Shown: positions 48,463 to 58,135 of the stretch, piece by piece
How positions within the stretch are numbered: position 1 is the first letter of the stretch
How the letters are laid out: every line of letters begins with the position of its first letter
Source: Himantopus leucocephalus
Taxonomy: Eukaryota; Chordata; Aves; Charadriiformes; Recurvirostridae
NCBI GenBank assembly: GCA_003993805.1
Contig: RSEF01000017.1
Coordinates: 6,202,502-6,266,501 of the forward strand
DNA length: 64,000 bases
Direction: 5' to 3'
Notes under the pieces: generated by a model
What the model was told of the DNA's origin: nothing
Seen by the model: the letters and a program-made list of their open reading frames with translations, nothing else
Databases searched by the model: none
Translations under genes and position numbers: made by a program

Positions 48463-51400
48463 ATGAAGCTTATGAATGCTGCTGTATTCTTTATTCTTGT
48501 GCCCACTTTGACGTCAGCTTTCGACCCTCTCAGCACTTCAATCTTCATGGGCGGTGCTGCCGTCACTTGGCAGCTCCTCTCCCCTCACTCCTGGCTCAAG
48601 TGCAGTCTCCTGGAGTGCTGCAATATGAAGGACACGTTGAACTTATCAGGTAAGGCAGTGGCAAGGGAACCTTGAGCCAAGCTGTCAGTGAGACCAGCTG
48701 ATGGTCCCTCCCAGGGTGGTGAGGGCTTCCTTTTTAATGCCAGCCTCCTTTGGGGTGGTTGCGGAAAGGTAAGAGTTACTGCCCAGAGTGGCTCTAGAAG
48801 GCAAAGGCTGTACTAACCTAATATTGCTTCTGCCACAAGTGGTCACGTGCCCTCCTTCTCATGGCAGTGCTGGAGCATGTTCCTTGCTGGTGTCTTGGTT
48901 TATATTAGCAGAAGCAGGCAAAATTTTGGAGGTGAATTCAAGGCTAAGAGCTAAAGAAATGATCCCACATCTTCTTGAGATGGACACCCCAGTGGTATCC
49001 CACACCCCAGCTGGTGGTTGCCTGTAATACCTGTCAAATGAGTAGCAATTAGTGGTAGGTCTAGACTCAAAGCGTGCTGCTTCACTTCCCTGAGACAAGC
49101 AGGCTGGCAGTCCTCAGTGACCGGGGAAGAAAGGGTTGTTTCACCCTGCCTGCAGGGAACCAGGGCATGGTCTGAAAAAGAGCTTACGCAACCTTTTAAC
49201 CATAAAGTCCTGATCCTGCCACTTGGAAACCCCCCTTCCCTTTGTCATGGGATTACAAATATTGCTTCATTTCAGTGCTAGGCCACAGGTTTCAAAACAA
49301 ATCCTCAACTGTTAGAGACCTGTGTGCCTCCAGGTCCTTCAATACATCACTTCCTCCCAGCTCTGGATCTGCTGCTTACAAACAGGCTGTTTGCTAATAC
49401 TTTACCCACTGAGACAGCAGTCGTGGTACTTTTTTAAGAGAACTTTCTATAGCAACAGAAGAACAATTTTTTTTTATAAATGTGAGGGTGCCACAAAAAC
49501 AGTTAACGAGAATTTTGCACATGCAGTGAACAAGCCTCTGCAAATACATTAGATCCCATCCCGGGACTTTATCGGAGGCAGCCCCCACAATACCACTGGG
49601 ACTCCTGCCTATCTCATACAAACTGTTCGGTTCCCATAAATGCTATCAAGAGTCTGATTCACGAGTCTGCTCCTCAGTTGGATTCTCTGCTGATTCACAA
49701 TCTTGTCATGGCCAGAGGGCAGCGAACATTCGTTCTCCCTGATGGTCATTCAGCTGCAACCAAAAGTAAAAAGGGAGGAATAATATGGCATTTTCTGACT
49801 CTTCTCTCCCCTTATTCCTTCAGTTATAAAGATGGATTTGGATCGAAAAGTCTTTGGCCAGCATCTTGCTATCCAGATAATTCTGAGAGCTCTGAGCGCA
49901 AATATGCACTTTGAACGGCCCAGGAAGCCCCTGGTGATGTCCTTCCACGGCTGGACTGGAACAGGCAAATCGTTTGTCAGCAGCATCATTGCAGAGAACC
50001 TCTATCGGCTTGATATACCAAGACGGAGGTTTGTGCACCACTTCAGCACAGTACTGCATTTCCCACACCTTTCACACGTCCATCTCTATAAGGTACTTCC
50101 AGCTTTATCTCACTTTCTCCAATTTATCTGCAATTGTGAGTGCAAATCCCAGATAACTTTGCCTCTTCTCACAGGAGCAGCTGCAGAACTGGATTCGGGG
50201 CAATGTCAGTGCCTGTCCAAGGTCCCTTTTTATCTTCTCTGAAATGGATCAGATGCCACACGGCCTGATAGACTCTATCATGCCATTCCTTGGCTACCAT
50301 GAAGAGATTAATGGTGTTTATTATGGCAAGGCGATATTCATCTTTCTCAAGTAAGGAAAGCCAAAGGCCAAAAGGGAATTACAGTCCCACAGAATCAGAA
50401 GGGACAAAGGGAGTAAAAGCTGCTGATAGGTTTGTAGCTGACTGCAGCGTGGCTGAGCAGCTCAAGGTTCCTTGCTGTCTGTCTTTACAGCATGTTGCCA
50501 ATGAACGTGCCCAGCCATCACATCAGCCAGATCCCACCCTATAAAGAGAAGTGAGCTGTCCTGGGGCTGACAAGGCTCCCATTCCTCAAGTGAATGGGAA
50601 ACAGCCAAGTATCTATGGTGGCTTCCAAAAGTGCTGGAGATGCCACTTCCACAGTGGTCAGTAAATATGATTTCTCCAGCTCTATAACCCCACCGTTAGG
50701 CAGAAAATTCTTTGTGAGATGGGTGGGACTCCCCTAGGGAGGTCTTGAGATGCAGAGAGGGGAAAACTCACCTATTGAAGACCACGTGCATACACAGATC
50801 ATGGGAGCACAATTCCTCCATGTATTATTCCTGGGAAATCCCTTTGCTGAGGGTCACCCCAGCTCTGTTCACATCACATGACTGAAGCAAGCCCAAACCC
50901 CAAACTTTGGGCTGGTGTACCTCTCAACTAGCCTTTACGTTCAAACACATGGCCAACTACCTATTTCGGCTTGAGACAGCAATTACCACCATGAGTAGCA
51001 GCTTGTTAGCGAGCCTCTCGGTAAGCCCTGGCAGTATGACCAGTCCCCTGCTCTGCTGCAATAACAAATGCAGTAGTTCAAGTCACTGTGCCAGAGGAGA
51101 GCTCATCCCATCAGACACTGCTGTCATTTGGGAGATAGTGTGGTCCTTGTCACTTCCTATCTCTGGCCAACACGCACATGTAGGGACATGTCACCTCCAC
51201 TCCAGTGCAGATTCACACAGAGTGACTTAAACGGCTGCCTAGAGCTGAGCAGTAAAGATGGCAAAGATACAGCTCTAATGAGCCAGCGAATCTCTTTCCC
51301 AACAGCAATGCGGGTGGAGATAAGGTAACAGAGATTGCCCTCGACTACTGGAGAAGGCTGAAGAGAAGAGAAGAGATTCCTGTGAAGGAGCTCCAGTCTC

Positions 51401-51678
51401 TGCTCGCAGAGGAAATTTTCAGGAACAGAAACAGTGAGTACCTCTGGGCTCAGGGCTCAGTCCCAGGACTGCTGATGTTTTCTGCAAAAATGATCCATGA
51501 AGCGCCCAGCAACACACTGGCCTCCGCAGCACTCCAGTGGTAAAGCTCCCATTCTCTCCTCTAGGTGGTTTCTTTCACAGTCAACTGATCCAGAAGAACT
51601 TGGTCGACTATTTCGTCCCTTTCCTTCCTCTTGAATATAAACATGTGAGAGAGTGTGTCCGGGAGGAGCTGCGCTTGC
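48463..51678 (+). CDS. Torsin-like AAA+ ATPase, third torsin of the cluster (C-terminus in gap)
   Basis: Exons 48463-48649, 49824-50092, 50175-50350, 51306-51433 and 51565 into the gap at 51679; phases 1, 0, 2, 1 exactly as in TOR1B. 291 residues are visible, with about 40 missing. The N-terminus [19 protein letters not shown] is a signal peptide, followed by a hydrophobic stretch and the conserved Glu-Cys-Cys. Exon 2 has FGQHLA and Walker A GWTGTGKS. Exon 3 has [11 protein letters not shown] with a glycosylation sequon, and Walker [10 protein letters not shown], where the usual Asp before the catalytic Glu is Ser. Exon 5 has [16 protein letters not shown]. Torsins act in the ER/nuclear-envelope lumen and are activated by LAP1/LULL1. 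No stops or frame breaks are seen, so it looks functional; hydrolysis may be altered. The backbone is TOR1-like with some TOR2A-like residues (GKSFVSS, VHHFS-VLHFPH). Avian annotations may call it torsin-1A-like. Confidence 0.9.
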
Positions 51679-51778
51679 NNNNNNNNNNNNNNNNNNNNNN
51701 NNNNNNNNNNNNNNNNNNNNNNNNNNNNNNNNNNNNNNNNNNNNNNNNNNNNNNNNNNNNNNNNNNNNNNNNNNNNNN
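51679..51778. other. 100-N assembly gap inside the last torsin-like exon
   Basis: The last visible codons encode [10 protein letters not shown]; the sequence then breaks off. After the gap (51779 onwards) no torsin C-terminal motif (a Phe-Phe-Pro-Lys-Glu type segment, then Gly-Cys-Lys sensor 2) is seen. The missing piece is therefore in the unsequenced interval. Confidence 0.9.
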
Positions 51779-52169
51779 GCAACAATCGTGGTACAGAGTA
51801 CACAGAAGGGGGACACACGTGGCTGATGAGGTTTGCTCTCCTTGCCACAGAAACATTCCCAAAAAAAGTATTTTAAAGAGGAAAATCTCCCACTTTTGTA
51901 GCAAGAGTGTTTGCACCTTAAGTCCTAGCGTTGCCCTAATTAATTATTAATAAAAAACATTCAAAATCTATTAATAAAAAACATTCTGAGTCTGTTCTGT
52001 ACTGGCTGTCACCTGTGTACCTCACAGAAATCACCCAGCAGATCCGCACCGCTGCTCCTGCTTTAGAGCTGCGCAAACCCAACCACGAAGGGCTCCCACG
52101 GGGACGGCCGTGTGCCGGTACCACCCACGGGCAAACAGAACGGATGCAGAGAACCCCTCCGCGTCCCCA
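51779..52169 (+). other. Presumed 3' UTR/end of the torsin-like gene and spacer to TOR1B
   Basis: AT-rich sequence with two near-identical ATTAATAAAAAACATTC units (about 51945-51986), each containing AATAAA, so a poly(A) site is plausible. Beyond it the DNA turns sharply GC-rich into the TOR1B promoter. Confidence 0.45.
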
Positions 52170-52714
52170 CACCGTGTCCCCGCGCCATCTCTCCCGTGGG
52201 CTGTGGGCAGCTCCTCCGTGGGCTGCTCGGCCCGACACGGCCACCAACAGTGGTGTGCTCCCGGCCGCGGCGCCGGCGGGGATGGAGGGAGAGGAGGGTC
52301 ACGCTCGCGGTACGGGATGGGGAGCGGCATTCGCGCCGGGGTGTCACTGCCAAACCCAATGGGGCGGAGGGTCGGGTCGGGGATGGAAGATGGGGCCCGG
52401 GTCGCTCGCAGAGGTGACAGCAGGGACGGGGCCCGGCTCACTCTGAGGGGAGCGAGGGCCTGAGGCGATGGAGGCGCTGAGGATGCCCTGAGCCTCCCCT
52501 GCGCCTCTCCACCTCGCTGCCCGAGGCTGCTAATGCCGTCACGCAGCGCCCCTAACGTCATCCCCTCCCCCTGTGCGTCACGGCCCGCCGACGTCATCAG
52601 CAGGGCAGGCAAATCCCGTGCTTGCCCTTCACAAAGATGGCGGCGGCGGCGACGGGCGGGGCGGCGGTTTGTCCGCCGGCGGCGGGCGGAAGCGGGTCCG
52701 GGCGCGGAGCCGCC
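52170..52714 (+). promoter_or_regulatory. TOR1B: TOR1B CpG-island promoter and 5' UTR
   Basis: Dense CG dinucleotides run up to and through TOR1B exon 1. Four CGTCA cores (52537, 52556, 52576, 52592) lie at 16-20 bp spacing; they are half-sites for CREB/ATF-type bZIP factors. At 52634-52644 the word AAGATGGCGGC matches the YY1 initiator motif and probably marks the transcription start region. No TATA box is seen. Confidence 0.65.
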
Positions 52715-55700
52715 ATGCTGCGGGCGGCCGGGCTGCTCTGGCTGCTGCTGCCGGGGCTGGCGGCGCTGGAGCCGCTCAGCGTGAGCCTGGCCATCGGCGT
52801 CGCCTGGGCCCTCACCGGTTACCTGTCCCACCCCAACTTCTACTGCAGCTACGTGGAGTGCTGCCCCAGCGCCGGGTACCGCATCAACGCCACCGGTACG
52901 GCGGGGGCGGGGGGCGCCGGGACCCCAGTCCTGCCCCGGAGCTCGGCCGGTAACCGGTCACCGCCCGGGGCAGCCCCCGGTGTGTCTGGCAGCGGCCGTG
53001 CTGTGCAGAGACCCATGCCCGGTGGTGGCCATGCCGCTTGCCCGGTGCATGGCCGGTGACCGGCACCCGTTGGTGGCCATGCCGAGCTCACCTGCTGCGT
53101 GGCCGGTGACCGGCACCCGTTGGTGGCCATGCCGAGCTCACCTGCTGCGTGGCCGGTGACCGGCACCCATGGGTGGCCATGCGATGCTGAGCTCTCCCTC
53201 TCCCCGCAGCGCTGAAGGCTCAGCTGGACGCCAAGCTCTTCGGGCAGCACCTGGCCAAGGATGTGGTGCTGAAGGCGGTGATGGGCTTCAGCAACAACCC
53301 CAGCCCCAAGAAACCACTGACGCTCTCCCTCCACGGCTGGGCCGGCACCGGCAAGAACTTCCTCAGCCAGATCCTGGCGGAACACGTCCATCCTGCCGGC
53401 CTGCGCAGCAAGTATGTCCATCTCTTCCTGGCCACCCTGCACTTCCCCCACCAAGACCTTCTCAAGCTCTACAAGGTGAGGAGGGACACGAGGTAATCCA
53501 GTTACCGCGAGTCCCTAAACCCCCTAGTACGGGATTTTGGCTGTTGGTGCTGCACAGGTCCCCCAGATCGCTGACAACTGGCGGTGTCCAGCTGGGTATT
53601 TCCAACGCTGGTGCTCAGGAGAGATGGAGAGGGAAATGCATTCAGAAAGTGAAACAGAAAGGTACTGAAATGCCAAGAAATCTAAAGTGAGAGTAATTTC
53701 CTCGTGCTGTCCTCTCACTTATGCCATCTGCTGATCCCTGCGGTTCTTGCTGTTAGGAAAGAATCCCATCATTAAAGCTGCGCAAAGTGGTTGGCTGGGA
53801 TGGAGGGAGGTCCTTTCTCCATAGCGGCACCTGCGGCGCCGTGTTTTGCATTTGTGGCTAAAACAGTGTTGATAACGCACCAGTGTTTTGGCTCTTACCG
53901 AATAGTGCTTGCACAGCCTCAAAACTTGCTTTTTTTCCCCAGCTCATAGCGAGCAGACTNCATAGCGAGCGGGCTGGGGTGGGCAAGAGATTGGGAGGGG
54001 ACACAGCTGGGACAGCTGACCCCAGTCGGCCACAGGGATATTCCGTACCATATGCTGTCAAGCTCAGCAATAAAAACTGGGGTAGAAGAAGGAAAAACTG
54101 GGGGGTGTTGGCTTCCGAGGTGGTGGTTGTTCTAACACTGGCTGGGCAGGGGTCTGCATGTGTCGGGGTGTGTGTGAGTGATTCCCTTTGCTTGTATTTT
54201 CCCTCTTGCTGTCACCTACCAGAATGTCTGTGAGTTTTCTCACTTTTATTCTTCCTCCTCTCCCGCCCTTCCTGCTGGGCTGCTTGGCTGCTGGCCGGGT
54301 CAACCCACCACGCACTATGCTATGAAAAAGTGTAGCCCACATGAGAGATTTTTCAAGTGACTTCATTCCTCGACATTGCATTTCTGATCTTCGTGTTTGA
54401 TGGTACCCAAAACTCATAGATGTGGTTTCTGTATAAAACGGGAAACACTGATTTCTTTAAAACAAACAAAAAAGCAGCTTTCTCTTCTTCAAGAGTTCCC
54501 ATCTCATCCTGGGTTTTGTGCCTTTTCTGTACATTAAGCAGAAAGAATGAGAAAGTCTCATTTGTGAGCAAGAAGAGAATTCACATTTAAATTCGTTGTC
54601 ACATGTTAAAGGGATCAGTTGCAGAGTTTATAGTCCTCTCTTTAGGAAAAAGTGTAACCAGTGAGTGTGTGATGCTGACATCTGAAAGGCTCTCCCTAGA
54701 GGCTGTCACATACAAATGTTTTGCAGTACCCCAAGAGGCCTGTTTTTTCAGTGGTTTTCAACCTCTTGTTCCAGGAACAACTACAGAACTGGATTCGGGG
54801 CAATGTCAGTGCATGTCCCCACTCTGTCTTCATTTTTGATGAGATGGACAAAATGCATCCAGGTCTCATTGATGCCATCAAGCCATTCTTAGACTATTAC
54901 GAGGAGGTTGATAAGGTATCCTACAGGAAAGCCATCTTCATCTTCCTCAGGTCTGTAGCACCTATTTCGCTCATTTTGAGATACTGATATAAAGCTGTGC
55001 TTATGATGATAATGATGTTCCTACGGGACCTCATTCAAAGAACAGCAAAAGAACCGCTCTGGAGCGAAGACCCTCTCTGTAAAGACGGAGGGGAGCACTA
55101 TGAGCTCTTGCGTGGCCTGTGGCTGTAGTGGAGCAGGTCTGACGTGGTGCTGCAGCCCACTGCAGCGTGCTGAGCTCACGAGCCTGGCGCAGAGCACCGA
55201 TCATATGGGAGTCCACATTCTGGGGAAGTTCTCTGCGGTGGGTGCACAATGTACTGGGTCTGGCTGGGATGGAGTTAACTGTCTTCATAGCAGCCGTTGT
55301 AGTGCTGTGTTTTGGATTTGGGGCTAAAACAGTGTTGATAACGCACCAATGTTTTGGTTGTTGCTGGAGGGTGCTGGCAAAGCCTCAAGGCCTTCTCTTT
55401 TTCCCATGCTGCCCCAGCGAGTAGGCTGGGGTGGGCAAGAGGATGGGAGGGGACACAGCTGGGACAGCTGACCTGAACTGGAATATTCGATACCATGTAA
55501 TGTCATGCTCAGCAATAAAAACTGGGGTAGAGAAAGAAGGGGGGTTTCAGCTTCCAAGGTGATGGTTCTTCAGCGACTGCCTGGGCATTGGCCTTACTCT
55601 TGGGGTGGTGAGTGATTTCCTTAGCCTTTCTCGGGGTTTGTTTCTCCTCTTTTCAATGCCTGTTAAACTGTCTTTATCTTGACCCCACAAGTCTTCTCAC

Positions 55701-56285
55701 TTTTGTTCTTTCTATTTCTGAAATTCTGGTTCAGTTGTGTCTGTATTCACTGCTGTACACTTCTCTTTTATGAATAGCAATGCAGGTGGTGACTTAATTA
55801 ATAAAGCAGCTCTTGACTTCTGGACAAGTGGAAAGCGCAGGGAAGAGATTCAGCTGAAAGACCTGGAGCCCATGCTCTCTGTAGGAGTCTTCAATAACAA
55901 GAATAGTAAGTCACTTTCCCCAGAAAATGGGAAATTCCTGTTACTTCATAGCACAGGGTTCATCTCTTGACCCTGCCCCGCTCTTCCCTTTCCCCCAACT
56001 CCTCCAGGTGGACTGTGGCACAGCAGCCTCATCGACAGGAACCTCATTGACTACTTTGTCCCCTTCCTGCCCCTGGAGCACAAGCACGTGAAGATGTGCG
56101 TCAGGGCTGAAATGACAGCCCGTGGCTACGCTGTCAATGAGAAGATTGTTCAAGCAGTCGCTGATGAGATGACGTTCTTCCCAAAAGAGCAGAAAATCTA
56201 CTCTGATAAAGGCTGCAAGACTGTACAGGCCAAGCTGGATATTCACGAAGACTTTGCAATGAGATACGCAAAAGCCAAGGGTTGA
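52715..56285 (+). CDS. TOR1B: Torsin-1B, complete in five exons
   Basis: ER/nuclear-envelope AAA+ ATPase, partner of LAP1 and LULL1. Exons 52715-52895, 53210-53475, 54775-54950, 55778-55905 and 56008-56285 (stop TGA); 342 residues against 336 in human. The start at 52715 has a perfect GCCGCCATG context and opens a signal peptide ([20 protein letters not shown]). FGQHLA and Walker A GWAGTGKN are in exon 2. Walker [10 protein letters not shown] and the sequon NVSAC are in exon 3. SNAGGDLI and [11 protein letters not shown], typical of TOR1B, are in exon 4. [10 protein letters not shown] and the sensor-2 [12 protein letters not shown] are in exon 5. All catalytic residues are present. The protein runs 12-13 residues past the usual TOR1B end ([12 protein letters not shown]). 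An in-frame ATG at 52637 could add 26 residues but sits in a YY1 motif. Introns hold a 50-bp minisatellite and two LTRs. Confidence 0.96.
53051..53182. repeat. 50-bp minisatellite in TOR1B intron 1
   Basis: The units 53051-53100 and 53101-53150 are identical. A third, partial and slightly changed, follows to about 53182, where GCACCCGTTGG becomes GCACCCATGGG. It ends about 27 bp before the exon 2 acceptor. Confidence 0.9.
53788..54314 (+). mobile_element. Solo LTR of an endogenous retrovirus, TOR1B intron 2
   Basis: It shares a long alignment with the element in intron 3. Common words include GTGTTGATAACGCACCA, GAGGGGACACAGCTGGGAC and CAGCAATAAAAACTGGGGTA (an internal poly(A) signal). The 3' end reads GGGTCAACCCACCACGCA and closes in CA. 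No internal retroviral genes are present. A short duplication around the N at 53960 (CATAGCGAGC) is an assembly join. The family name is not known to me; the type is common in non-galliform birds. Confidence 0.8.
55250..55705 (+). mobile_element. Solo LTR of an endogenous retrovirus, 3'-truncated, TOR1B intron 3
   Basis: It starts TGTACTGGGTCTGGCTGGGA and aligns with the intron 2 LTR in the same orientation, including the AATAAA poly(A) signal near 55513. The terminal part seen in the other copy is absent. No retroviral coding sequence flanks it. Confidence 0.78.
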
Positions 56286-58135
56286 TTACCCTTCAGGTCT
56301 GCAAAGCACTTTCAGAGCTTCTGGAAATCTGTGTATTTGCACTTCAGCTTTTTTACTGTTGCAGGGAGTATGGTGAAAATACCAGAATGAGCAGTGTGGG
56401 CTTTTTAACTTTTTTTTTTTTTTTTAACTTAACATCCCACTGTTCATCTCTGAACTGGCTGGTATCCAAATGTTGCCCCCTTTATTTTTCTTTTAACCTA
56501 TAGAGAATTTCTGATCGTGACACATATATAGCACTGGATATAGCCTTTTCTGCTTTATTCTTCCAAGTGCTGGGATTATTAAGTATTTAATTCCTCTTTC
56601 CACAAAAATTAGGCTAGCACAAAGGAGAACAGAGGAATTCCTCCAGGCAGTTATATTCCCTTCCTTGTACGCAGTCTCATTCGTGGGGCAGTGAAATGAA
56701 GGGATGTGTGGTGTCTTCAGGACTGTGATAGTGTCTGCAAGGGTGAATACCTTGATGCATCAGGAAGAGGATGGTATGGTGGAAGGCTTCCTCTCCTTCA
56801 CAGCAGACTGATGATGATGTGGCTTCTACAGACGAGCGTCAGCTATTCAGAGGCAGAAGGGCACGATTATAGTTCATGTCTGAGCTGTGGCATCATAACA
56901 CATCTCCTGTTACAGTAATATGGAAAGTCATGATAAAGTCAAGGAAATCTGTTACTATGCAGTAGAGAAGGATCGGGGGGAAGTAACTGCTTGCCCCTCT
57001 GCTTCTTTGGGAAAAAGAAACGGTAAAAGAAACTTTATATTCTCCTAACTAAGGGGGCTTAGTGAATTTTTGTGGTAACTCCAGGGTATTCGTCTTCCTA
57101 AGCAGAGGGACCCACATGAGGGATCTGACTGTTAAACATATTACGTCAGTCTCCTGTTCTTAATTAGAAAAATCTCTCATGAGGATTTGACTCTTGCAGC
57201 TTGTCAGGTTAGTCTGCATATGGGCTCCTGGGCCTGAAGTCTGCAATATCTTTAGTAGTCCCTCCCAGCTGCGCTCCCACCCAGCCTAGGAGTGGCTAAT
57301 GCTGCTCTCACCTTGCTTGGAAGACACTTTCATGGCAGAAGTTATTTTTAATAGTGTATTTTTATACTGAAGTGTAAGCAAGAGCAGTACAAAGCTCTTC
57401 CTAGTGAGCCACAGAGAAGGGAGTATGGAAAATGGGAGCAATCAACAACAATCCCATGCCTCACTAGATAAGTATGTTTTATAGTAGTTTTTAATATTAA
57501 GAATGTCTGTGTGGAAAGGTGAGTGATGAGTTAGGAAGTTGGGAAAGATTGATTTAACCTTCATCCACTTGGTAAGGCTGGGGTTTAACACTCTGTTCAA
57601 GCTTTAACTCTTTCATCCATCACTTGTGGATCAAATATTGTAGTGCAAGACAAAAGTGCCTATCGCTTGGTTGATTGTAGTGTGTTTTTTAAAGTCACAG
57701 GAGGGATTGGGCTATTTCTGTGCTGCAGCACCCACTCCCTCATTTGTACCAAAACTTGCTTTAAGATGTGACACAAAACTTAGAGGTCTCAAGACTATGA
57801 TGTTAATTCAAAATACAACAGAAAGCATAGCGTTTACACTCCGAACTAAAAGTGCCAATTGCCTTTTACAACCCCACATGGAATTTGTCAAATGTTGGCA
57901 AACTGTTCGCACTGTTGCAATCTCCAGAGCCAAACGCTAGCTAGCCATTAACCTTGGGACATTGGACTGTTGCTTTTCACGTATAATGTTTTGCCTATTA
58001 ACTGACTCACTCATAGGTGTAAATGCTGCATCCAGTTTCAGGTACTCCAAATACAAAATACTTGTGCAATTTCAAACTACTAAATATTACTACTGTACTG
58101 CACTTGGAATAAACCTTAAGTCACTTTTCTGTCTT
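56286..58135 (+). other. TOR1B: TOR1B 3' UTR (candidate)
   Basis: Non-coding, increasingly AT-rich sequence after the stop. The first convincing poly(A) signal is AATAAA at 58108-58113, giving a UTR of about 1.8 kb. A T run sits at 56410-56426. Confidence 0.5.

Noticed and set aside
51537..51950. Frame continuing from torsin exon 5 through the gap to 51950
   Set aside because: The post-gap part shows no torsin C-terminal motif. The gap length is a placeholder, so the frame cannot be trusted across it.
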